A DNA stretch of 64,000 nucleotides from an uncultured Methanomethylovorans sp. (lineage in GTDB: Archaea > Halobacteriota > Methanosarcinia > Methanosarcinales > Methanosarcinaceae), in assembly GCF_963678545.1 (NCBI RefSeq), contig NZ_OY782870.1, positions 1,364,001 to 1,428,000 of the forward strand, read 5' to 3'. The translations under genes were made by a program, and so were the position numbers. Positions 52,985 to 63,367 of the stretch are shown piece after piece. The stretch's first letter is position 1. Each line of letters begins with the position of its first letter. The notes beneath the pieces were generated by a model, which saw nothing but the letters and a program-made list of their open reading frames with translations, ran no database searches and was not told where the DNA came from.

Positions 52985-53751
52985 TATTCCTCCTGAAAAC
53001 TATTGATCATCTGCATCATATTATCCTTGATCTGGGATACAGCATCCACCCATTTTCCCCCTACATCGATGGGCGCAATGCCTTCAAGGTCTGCTCGGAC
53101 GAGATCTTCATCATATGGAATCTCCCCAAGCACAGGTATCCCAAGGGCTTCAAGCTGAGGAGTAAGGTTTACAGACTTACCTTTGTTGATGACTGCTGCC
53201 AGATGTTTTATGTCTATTCCCTCTGATAGATGTTTGATCCTTTCGGCAGTCTCCAGTGAACGCTTGCCCGGCTCAACAACGATGATCATAAGGTCTATAC
53301 CCTTGGTGGTGCCTCTACCCAGGTGCTCAATGCCTGCTTCCATATCAAGTATCACTGCACTTTTGTCCTTCAGCACTACATGCCTTAGAAACGCTTTAAG
53401 GAAAGAGGAGGCAGGGCACATACAGCCACTACCGCCAGTATCAATGGTGCCCATTACAAGCATCTTTACATTATCAGGACCTACAACCCCGAATTTTTCC
53501 ACTATATCATCAACTTTAGGGTTGAACTTGAACATGCCTCCTTTTTCGCCCGCACGTTCTTCTATCATATCCTGATAGTCCGTGAGAGGATTTGGAGGCT
53601 TACTTATGCCAATGGAAGATGCAAGATTCATATCCGCATCGGCATCTATGGCTACTACATCAAAACCATCTCTTGCAAGCATTCGCGCAAGAGTACCCGA
53701 AAGTGTGGTCTTACCTACACCGCCTTTACCTGTGACAGCAATTTTCACCAT
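52984..53751 (-). CDS. cooC: CooC-type nickel-insertion ATPase for CO dehydrogenase
   Basis: 255 aa. Deviant Walker A GKGGVGKTT near residue 8, DADADMNLASSIG (switch I), the dimer-bridging metal-binding Cys-x-Cys in GSGCMCPAS (about 110) and DMEAGIEHLGRGT. These define CooC, which loads nickel into the C-cluster of CO dehydrogenase/acetyl-CoA synthase. The CODH/ACS genes are not in the window. First gene of a two-gene operon with the cupin. Confidence 0.9.
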   Translation of the reverse strand: MVKIAVTGKGGVGKTTLSGTLARMLARDGFDVVAIDADADMNLASSIGISKPPNPLTDYQDMIEERAGEKGGMFKFNPKVDDIVEKFGVVGPDNVKMLVMGTIDTGGSGCMCPASSFLKAFLRHVVLKDKSAVILDMEAGIEHLGRGTTKGIDLMIIVVEPGKRSLETAERIKHLSEGIDIKHLAAVINKGKSVNLTPQLEALGIPVLGEIPYDEDLVRADLEGIAPIDVGGKWVDAVSQIKDNMMQMINSFQEE

Positions 53752-53922
53752 ACATGGAACAGGATCACCATATAAATTATAGCTTCCGGTATCCGTTATT
53801 GTAGATTTTGTAAATATATATAAAAGTAGCCATCAGAAATGAATGTAGTCTGAGCTTCACCTTTTCGATTTAATAATCATATCATTTTATATAATACTGT
53901 AATAATCTCTTCTGAGATACAG
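53752..53922. promoter_or_regulatory. Divergent promoter region cooC/CDF
   Basis: 171 bp with TAAATATATATAAAAG near 53811-53826, a TATA element usable in both directions. No ribosome site precedes ATG 53923 closely. Confidence 0.4.
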
Positions 53923-54798
53923 ATGGATGCACGCTATAAAAAGATCCGAAATATAATGATCTTAATCCTGGTACTCAACCTAGCGTTTTCTGTTGTTAAG
54001 ATCATTTATGGTAAGCTAACGAATACTTTGAGCATGCAATCCGATGGTTATCATTCCATGTTCGATGGTATATCCAATGTAGTTGGCCTTATAGGAATTC
54101 AAGCAGCTTCCAAACCTCCAGATGCAGAGCATCCTTATGGTCATCGTAAATTCGAGACAATGGCATTTGTTTTCATCGCTGTATTGCTGATGTTCGTAGG
54201 CTTTAAGATAGTGAGTGAGGCTTTTGGAAGATTTGGTAATGGATCATTGCCGGAAGTAACTGCCATTAGCTTTATGGTTATGATCGGTACAATGATAGTT
54301 AACTACCTTGTCACAACTTACGAACATCGCAACGGTGTAAAATTACAAAGTGAAGTGCTCATTGCTGACTCCATGCATACCAAAAGTGACATTTATGTAT
54401 CCCTTTCTGTCATCATGGGACTCATTGCTATCAAAGCAGGTTTTCCTTTGCTAGACCCCATCATAGCGATCGTAATTTCAGTTATTATATTCTATGCAGC
54501 TATTTCCATTATTATTAAAAGCGCTTCTATTCTGTGCGACACTTCCCAATTTGACATGAAAGATGTTTATAATGTTGTGTGCAAAATGGATGGCGTAATG
54601 GGGTGCCACAAGATAAGGACAAGAGGAGTTGTAGGCCACATCTACATTGACCTACACATGGAAGTGCATCCTAACATGCCAACCTATGAATCGCACGATA
54701 TTGCTCAGACTGTAGAGTATCGACTGAAGCAACGTTTTGAAGGTGTCCAGGACGTCGTCATTCATATAGAACCAGCTCCACTTGAACCAGCATCATGA
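53923..54798 (+). CDS. Cation diffusion facilitator (CDF) transporter
   Basis: 291 aa, six membrane helices. The metal sites DGYHSMFD (Asp41, His44, Asp48) and ADSMHTKSD match the CDF active centre for Zn, Fe or Mn export. The C-terminal cytosolic domain (about 205-290) has the usual αββ fold with IDLHMEVHPNMP. Next to cooC and upstream of aroC by 51 bp. Substrate metal is not predictable. Confidence 0.9.
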   Translation: MDARYKKIRNIMILILVLNLAFSVVKIIYGKLTNTLSMQSDGYHSMFDGISNVVGLIGIQAASKPPDAEHPYGHRKFETMAFVFIAVLLMFVGFKIVSEAFGRFGNGSLPEVTAISFMVMIGTMIVNYLVTTYEHRNGVKLQSEVLIADSMHTKSDIYVSLSVIMGLIAIKAGFPLLDPIIAIVISVIIFYAAISIIIKSASILCDTSQFDMKDVYNVVCKMDGVMGCHKIRTRGVVGHIYIDLHMEVHPNMPTYESHDIAQTVEYRLKQRFEGVQDVVIHIEPAPLEPAS

Positions 54799-54849
54799 AT
54801 TGAAGAAAGCGGGATAAACTATAAGAGAAGTAAGGATGATTTAGTAACG

Positions 54850-55941
54850 ATGTCTGGCAACACTTTCGGAACTGTTTTTAAAGTCACCACCTGGGGAGAA
54901 TCACATGGGAATGCCCTGGGAGTAGTAGTAGATGGTACGCCTGCAGGGCTGTCCCTCGAAGCTTCTGTGATACAGAAAGAACTGGATAGACGCAGACCCG
55001 GGCAAAGCAGTGCCTCAACGTCCCGTAACGAATCCGACACAGTGGAAATACTATCAGGCGTGTTCGAGGGAAAGACTACTGGTATGCCGATATCTATGAT
55101 GGTCCGCAACAAGGATGCAAATTCAAGTGCTTACGATTATCTCAAAAATATTCCAAGACCAGGACATGCAGACCTTTTATATCATGAAAAATATGGAATT
55201 CGAGATCATAGAGGTGGAGGCAGATCATCAGGACGGGAAACCCTTGGCAGGGTAGCTGCAGGCGCTATTGCAAAGCATCTGCTTTCTTTCTACGATATCA
55301 CCGTTTTTGCACATGTCATTGAGCTGGGTGGCATTGTAGCTTCTGAGCTAGCATTTACCGAAGTGATGGAGAATGTGGAGAAGACTCCTGTACGTTGTGC
55401 CGATCTAAAAGCAGCTGCGAGGATGATGAAAGCAGTTGAAGATGCACGCACAGAGGGTGATAGCCTTGGAGGCATCGTGGAAATGATTGCTACGGGAGTT
55501 CCCAAGGGACTTGGAGAACCTGTATTTGATAAGCTGGATGCTGATATTGCAAAGGCATTAATGAGCATAGGCGCTGTCAAAGGATTGGAGATTGGTGCCG
55601 GTTTTGCAAGTGCACGTATGAAAGGCAGCCAGATGAACGATCCATTTATAGTAAAAGATGAACAGATCACATGCCAGACTAACAACGCAGGCGGTATAAT
55701 TGGTGGCATATCCACCGGACTTCCTATTATCTGCAGGGTTGCAGTGAAACCAACGCCATCCATCTCAAAGAAGCAGAAAACAGTAAATATGGAAAATATC
55801 CAGGAATGCGAAGTACAGGTCCATGGAAGACATGATCCAACTATACCACCCAGGCTTGTGCCTGTTGCTGAAGCTATGGTTGCAATAGTGCTCGCTGATC
55901 ACATGCTACGCAGTGGTTTCATTGGTCCTGCATCAATATGA
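54850..55941 (+). CDS. aroC: Chorismate synthase
   Basis: 363 aa, full length. Converts EPSP to chorismate with reduced FMN, the last common step of aromatic biosynthesis. Signatures [46 protein letters not shown] and [12 protein letters not shown] are all present. Confidence 0.97.
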   Translation: MSGNTFGTVFKVTTWGESHGNALGVVVDGTPAGLSLEASVIQKELDRRRPGQSSASTSRNESDTVEILSGVFEGKTTGMPISMMVRNKDANSSAYDYLKNIPRPGHADLLYHEKYGIRDHRGGGRSSGRETLGRVAAGAIAKHLLSFYDITVFAHVIELGGIVASELAFTEVMENVEKTPVRCADLKAAARMMKAVEDARTEGDSLGGIVEMIATGVPKGLGEPVFDKLDADIAKALMSIGAVKGLEIGAGFASARMKGSQMNDPFIVKDEQITCQTNNAGGIIGGISTGLPIICRVAVKPTPSISKKQKTVNMENIQECEVQVHGRHDPTIPPRLVPVAEAMVAIVLADHMLRSGFIGPASI

Positions 55942-56127
55942 CGCAGAAATTTGCTATTTTTAGTATTTGATTTAGTAGATATGATCTGAAATAAGAATAT
56001 AGTTACCTCTATCTTACCCTATTTAGAGGGCTAGCTATAGATTAATATATAGCAAATTCACTATCTGTATTTATTATTGGAAATTATAGGTTAACTGATT
56101 GAATTACAGGGTGTGTTGTTATAAATT
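55942..56127 (+). promoter_or_regulatory. Promoter region of the PhoU-like gene
   Basis: 186 bp with AT-rich TATA-like stretches (for example AATATATAGC near 56043) and GGGTG at 56109-56113 ahead of ATG 56128. Confidence 0.4.
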
Positions 56128-57131
56128 ATGAACAAAGGAAAATACAGCTGACTGGTGGCTCCACATATATTGTCTCTTTGCCTATTAAATGGGTAAGGGA
56201 CTGCAGTCTAGATGCCGGGGATGCCTTAACATTAATACCACAAAGCGATTGCACTCTTTTGTTGTCTGCCGACTCGAAGATAGAGAATCAAAGACTTGAA
56301 TCAGTGATCGAGATCTCCCAGGAGGATTCAGCAGAGGATAATTTCAGAATACTTGTATCACATTATCTGGCTGGCTACGACCTGATACGACTTGTATCAA
56401 GCAAGGGTTTCCATGCACATGACCGCAAGTTCTTCAAAGATGTGACTCGCCAGCGCCTTATTGGCATCGAAGTAATAGAGGAATCACGGAACGAGATACT
56501 GTTGCAAAGCCTGATGAATTATCAGGAATTGCCACTGGAAAAGGCATTGCAAAACATGTCACGTATGATTACTTCGATGCTTGAGGACGTAATGCTTGCC
56601 CTAAGAAACCATGACCTGGAACTTGCTAAGGACATAGTAAACAGAGATAATGAAGTGGACAGATTCTATCTTCTTACTGTAAGACAATTAAAAGTAGCAG
56701 TTGAAGACCCAAAACTTGCAGAAAAGATTGGTATAGAAAGACCTCGCCAGTGCCTGGGATACAGGCTTGTTACCAAGATCATTGAGCGTATAGGAGACCA
56801 TGTGGAGAAAATTGCAAGGCAGATAATCCTCATGGACTTGGAGGTTCCTGAAAAAGACGAGGTATTTGCTATGGGTGCTTTAGCGCAAAAAGTGTTCAAA
56901 GATTCCTTAAAAGCCCTTGAAGATAAAGATATCAAATATTCCAATAAAGTTGTTAATCTGGCGAGAAAATTCGAGGATTATACTATCATGCGCAATGAAC
57001 AGGAGGCACAACGCTGCAAATCAGAGCAAATGGCATCTATCATAAACAGCCTAAAAAGAATATCTGAGTACAGTGCCGATATTGCTGAAATGTCGATAAA
57101 TATGGGAGTGGAAAAAAGAAGAGGAAAATAA
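56128..57131 (+). CDS. AbrB/PhoU-domain regulator, with single-base frameshift near the start
   Basis: About 334 aa after adding one A to the run at 56134-56136: the N-terminus then reads MNKRKIQLTGGSTYIVSLPI, the AbrB/SpoVT-like opening of archaeal PhoU proteins. Without it, the frame from ATG 56128 stops after seven codons and no normal start precedes the main frame. Two PhoU-type helical bundles occupy residues 110-330 (RNHDLELAKDIVNRDNEVDR, RIGDHVEKIAR). It probably regulates phosphate uptake or metal homeostasis. Confidence 0.85.
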
Positions 57132-57162
57132 AAGGCTCTGTAATTTCCTCTTCTTACTTAGA

Positions 57163-58320
57163 TCACAAATTAAGTTTTTCCATCCTGGAAACAGCTTCAT
57201 TGATCCTTTCAACTGACTGTGTCAAAGCGAACCTTATATAGCCTTCACCATACTGTCCGAACCCTACACCAGGAGTGGCAACTATTCCTGCCTTTTCAAG
57301 CAAAAGCTGTGAGAATCCCATTGAATCGTAACCACTTGGAACAGGAGCCCACATATAGAATGTCGCTTTTGGAGTTTTCATATCAAGACCTATACCACGC
57401 AGACCTTTTAAGAGCGCATCTCGTCTCTTTTCATATATGCGGTTCATATCGCTTACACACTGCTGGGAACTGGTAAGTGCAGCGATCCCGGCCTTTTGTA
57501 TAGCATCAAAAGCCCCTGAGTCGATGTTTGATTTTACCTTTCCAAGACCCTTAATGAGATTAGTATTGCCCACCGCAAAAGCCAGACGCCATCCGGTCAT
57601 ATTATACGTTTTTGAAAGAGAGTATAATTCAATGCCAACATCCATGGCACCATCCACACTCAGGAAACTTGGTGCCTGATAACCATCATACACCATTTCG
57701 GAATAGGCATTATCGTGAACCACAATAATATTATTTTCCTTTGCGAATTCAACGACCTTTTCAAAGAAAGACCGGTCAGCAGTTGCTGATGTTGGATTGT
57801 TAGGATAATTAATGAACATTAGTTTTGCCCTTGCCAACATATCTGTAGGGATCGCATCGAGGTCGGGCAGGAAATCGTTTTCTTCCAGAAGAGGCATTAT
57901 GAAAGGTTCCCCACCTGCGAACTGAGTACCTATCTTATATACCGGGTAAGCCGGGTCAGGACATAAAACCACATCATTTGGATTGATGAAAGCAAGAGGA
58001 ATATGAGCGACACCTTCTTTGGAACCTATAAGAGTAAGGGTTTGGTTTACAGGGTCTATATTAATACCCTTTGTTTCCTGGCACCACCTGGCTGCAGCTT
58101 TCCTGAACTCTAGCATGCCAGTGTATGATGGATACCTGTGTGTGGAAGAGTCTCTAACTGCCTGGCACATGGATTCCACTATATGAGAAGGTGTGGGCTG
58201 ATCCGGATCACCGATACCAAGGTCTATCACATCCACTCCTTTTGCCAGCATTCTGGCTTTGGATTCATCGATCGCTGCAAAGAGGTATGGTGGTAGAGCA
58301 TTGATTCTGTCTGCGTACAT
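57163..58320 (-). CDS. dapL: LL-diaminopimelate aminotransferase
   Basis: 385 aa. Fold-type I aminotransferase: DLGIGDPDQPTP near the start, NYPNNPTSATA, DNAYSEMVYDG and the PLP lysine in SLSKTYNMTGWRLAF. The lineup fits the archaeal DapL2 group, which makes LL-diaminopimelate from tetrahydrodipicolinate for lysine synthesis. A related aspartate-type aminotransferase cannot be fully excluded. Confidence 0.88.
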   Translation of the reverse strand: MYADRINALPPYLFAAIDESKARMLAKGVDVIDLGIGDPDQPTPSHIVESMCQAVRDSSTHRYPSYTGMLEFRKAAARWCQETKGINIDPVNQTLTLIGSKEGVAHIPLAFINPNDVVLCPDPAYPVYKIGTQFAGGEPFIMPLLEENDFLPDLDAIPTDMLARAKLMFINYPNNPTSATADRSFFEKVVEFAKENNIIVVHDNAYSEMVYDGYQAPSFLSVDGAMDVGIELYSLSKTYNMTGWRLAFAVGNTNLIKGLGKVKSNIDSGAFDAIQKAGIAALTSSQQCVSDMNRIYEKRRDALLKGLRGIGLDMKTPKATFYMWAPVPSGYDSMGFSQLLLEKAGIVATPGVGFGQYGEGYIRFALTQSVERINEAVSRMEKLNL

Positions 58321-58462
58321 CTTTTCACCTGTAGAAGGTTCCTCAGAAGGACCTGCACCTTATAGTTTGCGCATATTTAATAAATATGGCTATTGGTTGT
58401 GGCATATGAAAAGTCTGTGGAAATCCTTTTATACAAATATTATATTTAAATTAATATAATAA
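58321..58462. promoter_or_regulatory. Divergent promoter region dapL/histidine kinase
   Basis: 142 bp. A long AT-only stretch (58430-58460) runs to the kinase ATG with no ribosome site, suggesting a leaderless kinase transcript. Confidence 0.4.
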
Positions 58463-60370
58463 ATGTCATTAATCCATGAGACCTGTATCTTGGAGGATTG
58501 CACACCTAACACCCAAGAGAGGGCTATAGGCAACCAATTTGCATTGTTGAAGATAATCAGTTTCTTTAACTCTAGCCTGCCGGTGCATTCTCTTACAAGT
58601 ATGCTTGTAAGGTCGTTACCTGAAGCAATGCTACCCCTTCAGGTGTACGGCGTCATTGCAAAAATTGATGGGAAGATCTATGGATCTACAGACAACGGCC
58701 AGTACCCATCTATATCTGTAGATGTAGTAGTCCATGGGAAAATACGTGGTTACATGTCTGCATTGTACAGTAAAGATAGACAAAGCTCCGAACAATGGGC
58801 ACAAGCACATGAAATCTTAAGTGTGGTTTGTGGCTTGCTTGGTAATTCAATCGAAAAGAGAGATCTTGAAAAAATATCCCTGGAGAACGCCAGACGCTAC
58901 AGTGCTCTTTTTCACAATTGTCCTGCGGGACTTTTCACAGATAAGAAAGGCATTATTGTCCATTGCAATCACGAACTCACAAAGATATTAAACATGCCTG
59001 AAAACAAGATATTAGGACTTCAGGTTACCGCTCTTATAGACAATGAAAATATAAGGAAAACATTGTCCTTCCACAAGATGTCACCAGTTCCTCTTAAAAC
59101 AGAGTTTGAGAAAGATCTGAAAAAAGGACCTATTAAACTCCGTTCAATATACTTACCCGAACTAACCGCCGAGGGTGAATTGAAGGGTGGTCTTGGCATC
59201 ATAGAGGACATAACTAAGATAGAAGAAGCAGAACATGTACAACAACAACAAAAGAAACTCCTGGTCAATACTTTCAATGCGATAAATGACCTTATACTGG
59301 TACTTGACAGAGACCTTCGGATTGTAACAAGCAACTGGAAAGGTTATGAGCACTTATCTGAAGAAGAAAAACAAAATCATCCTCATCGTTATGAAATGTT
59401 TGTGCATGGAAATGATTCATGTGAAAGCTGTCATGTACTAGAAGCTTTTGCTACAGGTCTTCCTAAAGAAGCTCTCTGGACAAATCCTGCAGATGGAAGT
59501 ATCAAGGAAATGAAAGCCTATCCGATATTCGATGACGAAGGACAGGCAATAATGGTTGTGGAACATTTAAGGGACATAACTGTGATAAAACGCTCGGAAG
59601 AGAATCTCAAAAAAGCCAATGAAGAGCTTGCAAAAGCCTACGAAGAATTAAAATCCCTTGACAAACTCAAAAATGAATTACTGTCAAACCTGCAGCATGA
59701 GATCAATACGCCTCTTACAAGTATAAAAGGATTCAGTGAACTTGTGCATGATGAAAATCTTGGACCACTTAACTCTGATCAGAAAAAAGCTATGCAAAGA
59801 GTTGTGGAAAAAACAAAGCAACTACAAATGGTACTTGATTCACTGCTGTTTGTCAGCACTGCAACTCATGGTGCTATCAAGTACAATTTTGATAGATTGC
59901 CATTATCAAATATGATATCTATTTCGTTAGACATAGTAAATGAAAAACTTAAGTCCAAAAGACTAACGTTGGAAACAAATGTACCTTTGGATCTTCCTGA
60001 AATAGTGGGTGATGCTGAATACTTACCCCGTGTTTTTGTCCATATCCTGGACAATGCTATAAAATTTAGTAATGATGGTGGAAAGGTCACACTATCGGGC
60101 ATGTTGGAAAATGACTTTGTACATTTGACCATCATAGATACAGGTATTGGGATATCAAAAGAAGACCTAAAAAAGGTATTCCAGATGTTCGTCCAGCTCG
60201 ATGGATCATCAACACGCAATTATGGGGGCAATGGATTGGGACTCTTTATGTGTAAGATCATAATCGAGGAACATAAAGGGAAGATATGGATCGATAGCGA
60301 GGAAGGCAAAGGGACTACTGTGCACATATTGCTTCCGAAGTGTATCAATCCATCCAGAATACACAAATAG
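58463..60370 (+). CDS. PAS-domain sensor histidine kinase (soluble)
   Basis: 635 aa, no membrane helix. An N-terminal GAF-like region (30-130), a PAS domain (145-255), a second PAS-like domain (265-380) with paired cysteines (CESCHVLEAF) that could bind a metal or redox signal, a coiled linker, then HisKA with NLQHEINTPLTSIKGF (His near 412) and HATPase_c with LDNAIKFSND, DTGIGIS and GGNGLGLF. The H-box has Asn where Lys is usual (HEINTP for HELKTP). No response regulator is adjacent. It shares domain plan and C-terminus with the kinase at 61391. Confidence 0.9.
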   Translation: MSLIHETCILEDCTPNTQERAIGNQFALLKIISFFNSSLPVHSLTSMLVRSLPEAMLPLQVYGVIAKIDGKIYGSTDNGQYPSISVDVVVHGKIRGYMSALYSKDRQSSEQWAQAHEILSVVCGLLGNSIEKRDLEKISLENARRYSALFHNCPAGLFTDKKGIIVHCNHELTKILNMPENKILGLQVTALIDNENIRKTLSFHKMSPVPLKTEFEKDLKKGPIKLRSIYLPELTAEGELKGGLGIIEDITKIEEAEHVQQQQKKLLVNTFNAINDLILVLDRDLRIVTSNWKGYEHLSEEEKQNHPHRYEMFVHGNDSCESCHVLEAFATGLPKEALWTNPADGSIKEMKAYPIFDDEGQAIMVVEHLRDITVIKRSEENLKKANEELAKAYEELKSLDKLKNELLSNLQHEINTPLTSIKGFSELVHDENLGPLNSDQKKAMQRVVEKTKQLQMVLDSLLFVSTATHGAIKYNFDRLPLSNMISISLDIVNEKLKSKRLTLETNVPLDLPEIVGDAEYLPRVFVHILDNAIKFSNDGGKVTLSGMLENDFVHLTIIDTGIGISKEDLKKVFQMFVQLDGSSTRNYGGNGLGLFMCKIIIEEHKGKIWIDSEEGKGTTVHILLPKCINPSRIHK

Positions 60371-60376
60371 AATATT

Positions 60377-61192
60377 TCAATTAGTTCCTTTTTCCACTTG
60401 AGTAAGCTCTTGTGTCCTTTCTTCGCTAAAGTTGCCGCTTAAGAATTCTTCAGTTGCGGGAAGCTGCATTAAGAAATCATTAGAAATATCGATACTGACA
60501 TTTCCTGATCTAATACTATATTCCAGCACATGACCCCCGGCGCTGACATCAGTTGTGAGGAAGTGAAGGTGATACCCCGGAACATTTACTTTTTCAACAT
60601 AATCTGGAAGCCAGAAACCTACTATTGTACCAGAGACATTTTCAAATTCAAAAGTTGGCTGGCTCTTTGTAATATCTGCAAGCCTGGGATATGGTTTTTC
60701 CTGAGCGGGAACACTACGGGTCTTCATGTAACTAAAATTCCCTTCTATTTTTATGGCGTACATCAGGTTCCTGCTGGGTATCAAAGTTTCCACATATGCG
60801 TTAAGTTCCGTATTGTTCATTTCCTGCTCTAATGTCTCGCCAAGGTCACCGTTAAACATTGTTACAGCTGCAAATGGTGTTTTTATGGAATCATCTACTC
60901 GATATGCTACCCCATCAGCCTTTACCTGATAAACAATACCATCCAGCACCACCATTTCCCCGTCAAGCCCATTGAAAGTTCCAAGACCCAGATCCCCATG
61001 TTGTTTTAATTCACCTACGGTTACATCACCTTCATACATACCTTCAAGCAATGCAGCGATAGTTGATGTCTGGTATATTACATCATTGGAGTATTCTTCA
61101 CTTTCAGAATCTTTTTCTGTGTCAATGCACCCTGAAAAACATGCTGAAATGAAGAGCAAGCAACAAAGTAATTGAATAATTTTTCCTTTCAT
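60377..61192 (-). CDS. budA: Acetolactate decarboxylase, lipoprotein form
   Basis: 271 aa from ATG 61192. Converts α-acetolactate to acetoin. Residues 40-250 match the AlsD/BudA fold: YQTSTIAALLEGMYEGDVTV, GDLGLGTFNGLDGEM, and the zinc site YHLHFLTTDVSAGGH (His-x-His plus a His 11 residues on), with the zinc-near Glu in the following GHVLEY. The N-terminus is a lipoprotein signal (FSGC, Cys 22), so the enzyme works outside the membrane, unusual for a cytosolic-type enzyme. It sits between two histidine kinases. Confidence 0.88.
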   Translation of the reverse strand: MKGKIIQLLCCLLFISACFSGCIDTEKDSESEEYSNDVIYQTSTIAALLEGMYEGDVTVGELKQHGDLGLGTFNGLDGEMVVLDGIVYQVKADGVAYRVDDSIKTPFAAVTMFNGDLGETLEQEMNNTELNAYVETLIPSRNLMYAIKIEGNFSYMKTRSVPAQEKPYPRLADITKSQPTFEFENVSGTIVGFWLPDYVEKVNVPGYHLHFLTTDVSAGGHVLEYSIRSGNVSIDISNDFLMQLPATEEFLSGNFSEERTQELTQVEKGTN

Positions 61193-61201
61193 AAGGATCA
61201 C

Positions 61202-61390
61202 CTTATAATGTATACTGTATAGAAGATGTATTTGAGTAGATAGTCCATAATATCAATCCCTTTAACTTACGAGAAACTATAACCAGTCTAGTATTTACTG
61301 TTCAATATATTGTTCTATATATTAACAAGTAGCATCATTCGCCCTCTATGACTAAAAAGATATTTAAAACATAAAAAGCCACAAAATCAT
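61202..61390. promoter_or_regulatory. Divergent promoter region budA/histidine kinase
   Basis: 189 bp, AT-rich. GATATTTAAAACAT (about 61358-61371) serves as TATA for the GTG start at 61391, leaving almost no leader. Confidence 0.4.
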
Positions 61391-63289
61391 GTGGATAATA
61401 TTTGCACGCGTATTCTTGCAAGTGCCTGGAGAGGAGTCTGGGCTGTTGACTGGGAGAATAGGTTCATTTTTTTCAATAAAGGCATGGAAGATACCTCCGG
61501 TTTAAGATCAGAGGATCTGATAGGCAAAGACCTGATGTTATTGCTTCCTGATCAGAAGATAATGGATGAAGTTCATTTCAGGGAACTTTTCCATAAAGCA
61601 AAGGAGACTCTGACACAAGTTCATTATTCCTTGTTGCCTATTATCACCACTCAGGGAGAATTGAAAGAACAAAGTGGCCAACTATTGCCTCTTCTAGATG
61701 AAAAGGGAGCCTATTCCGGCATGATTGGTACTGTGGAACACACGAGTACAAAAAAAATAAGTGCAGCACTTGGAGAACATACATTAGCAGAAAACAAACT
61801 GGATGCAATTTACAGAAATAGTCCTGTTGTTGCTTTTCTCTGGAAACCTCTGACTGGCTGGCCAGTTGTATTCGTATCTGAGAACATATCCAGGTTTGGT
61901 TACCATGCTGAAGAATTCACATCTGGTAAATTGCTATATAGCGATATAGTGTGTCCAGAAGATCTTAGCGGCCTTAATTCGGACGTAGCAGATTTTGAAC
62001 AGCATGGACAAATATATTTTACTAAGGAATACCGCATCGTAACACGCTCTGGAAAAATAAGATGGGTTACTGAAAGGTCCATGTTGGCAAGAGATGAAAA
62101 GGGAGAACCAAGCTATTATCAGGGAATAATTATTGATATCACACATCTAAAAGAGATAGATAATGCTCTTAAAGAATCTGAAAAGAAGTACAGATTAATA
62201 TTTGAAAACTCCCCTCTTGGCATTTTTAATTTTGACAAGGATGGCACCATTACCTACTGTAATGAGAAGATAATAGAGATTTTAGGTATACCTAAAGAAA
62301 AGATAATAGGTTTCAATATGAACAGCTCCCTGAAAGATGAGGAAATGAAAGCGGCTTTCAGAGAGGTACTTTCACTGAGAATGGGTCATTTTGAGGGAAA
62401 ATACGTATCACAGGGAAATGGAAAGAAAGTGTTCATAAAAGTGGATTACAGTCCTAATATATCGGATGATGGGACGTTGCTGGGTGGAGTGGGTATTGTT
62501 GAGGATATTGGTGAGCGCAAAATTGCTGAAGATAAGTTGAGGAAATATGCTGATGAACTTAGCAAGGCGAATAAGGAATTAGAATCATTGGATAGGATGA
62601 AAAACGAACTTCTGTCAAATGTGAGCCATGAACTAAAGACTCCTCTTACATCTATCAAAGGATATGGTGACCTTCTTATGGAGGGAGATCTGGGAGAAAT
62701 GAATTATAAGCAGCTTAAAGCTCTTAAAACCATTATCCGCAATACCGAAAGACTTAGGAGACTTATTGATTCCCTACTGTACGTAAGCATGGCAGAAGCA
62801 GAAACTATAACGTATGAATTTAGAAAAATAGACATCAATGACTTGATTGATAATGCTGTTACAGATATGGCAATGCCTATCGCTGAGAAAAATATAGAAG
62901 TCCTTCACCAAGTACAGGAAGATCTGACGCAGATAGAAGGAGATGCTGAAAAACTCACGGATATGTTGACCAACGTTCTTGATAATGCTATTAAGTTCAC
63001 ACCTTCGGGAGGTAAGATAAGTATTTTTGCCAAGAAGGGAGGAGAAAATATTCAGATTAGTATTCAGGATAATGGAATAGGTATAGCTGCAGATCTGCTA
63101 CCTTTTTTATTTCAGAAATTCTACCAGATAGACCCTTCTATGAGACGTAAATACGGAGGCACTGGCCTGGGATTATTTATCTGTAAGAAAATAGTGGATG
63201 CACATAAAGGAAAGATATGGGTAGAAAGCGAGCAGAGGAAAGGAACTACTGTGCATATTCTGCTTCCTACCCTACAAGGGGATATATAA
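61391..63289 (+). CDS. PAS-domain sensor histidine kinase (soluble)
   Basis: 632 aa from GTG. Three PAS domains (about 5-115, 130-255, 265-380; the second with the PAC end YYQGIIIDITHLKE), a coiled linker, HisKA with NVSHELKTPLTSIKGYGD (His near 412), and HATPase_c with LDNAIKFTPSGGKI, DNGIGIA and GGTGLGLFICK. No membrane helix, so it senses a cytosolic signal. No receiver gene nearby. Closely related to the kinase at 58463 in its last 250 residues. Confidence 0.92.
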   Translation: MDNICTRILASAWRGVWAVDWENRFIFFNKGMEDTSGLRSEDLIGKDLMLLLPDQKIMDEVHFRELFHKAKETLTQVHYSLLPIITTQGELKEQSGQLLPLLDEKGAYSGMIGTVEHTSTKKISAALGEHTLAENKLDAIYRNSPVVAFLWKPLTGWPVVFVSENISRFGYHAEEFTSGKLLYSDIVCPEDLSGLNSDVADFEQHGQIYFTKEYRIVTRSGKIRWVTERSMLARDEKGEPSYYQGIIIDITHLKEIDNALKESEKKYRLIFENSPLGIFNFDKDGTITYCNEKIIEILGIPKEKIIGFNMNSSLKDEEMKAAFREVLSLRMGHFEGKYVSQGNGKKVFIKVDYSPNISDDGTLLGGVGIVEDIGERKIAEDKLRKYADELSKANKELESLDRMKNELLSNVSHELKTPLTSIKGYGDLLMEGDLGEMNYKQLKALKTIIRNTERLRRLIDSLLYVSMAEAETITYEFRKIDINDLIDNAVTDMAMPIAEKNIEVLHQVQEDLTQIEGDAEKLTDMLTNVLDNAIKFTPSGGKISIFAKKGGENIQISIQDNGIGIAADLLPFLFQKFYQIDPSMRRKYGGTGLGLFICKKIVDAHKGKIWVESEQRKGTTVHILLPTLQGDI

Positions 63290-63367
63290 TTAATACCGAT
63301 TCTTTTTTAAGTGTGCAGACCGTACCACGCTACAACCTGATTCTCAATGAAATAAAAGAGGTAACAG

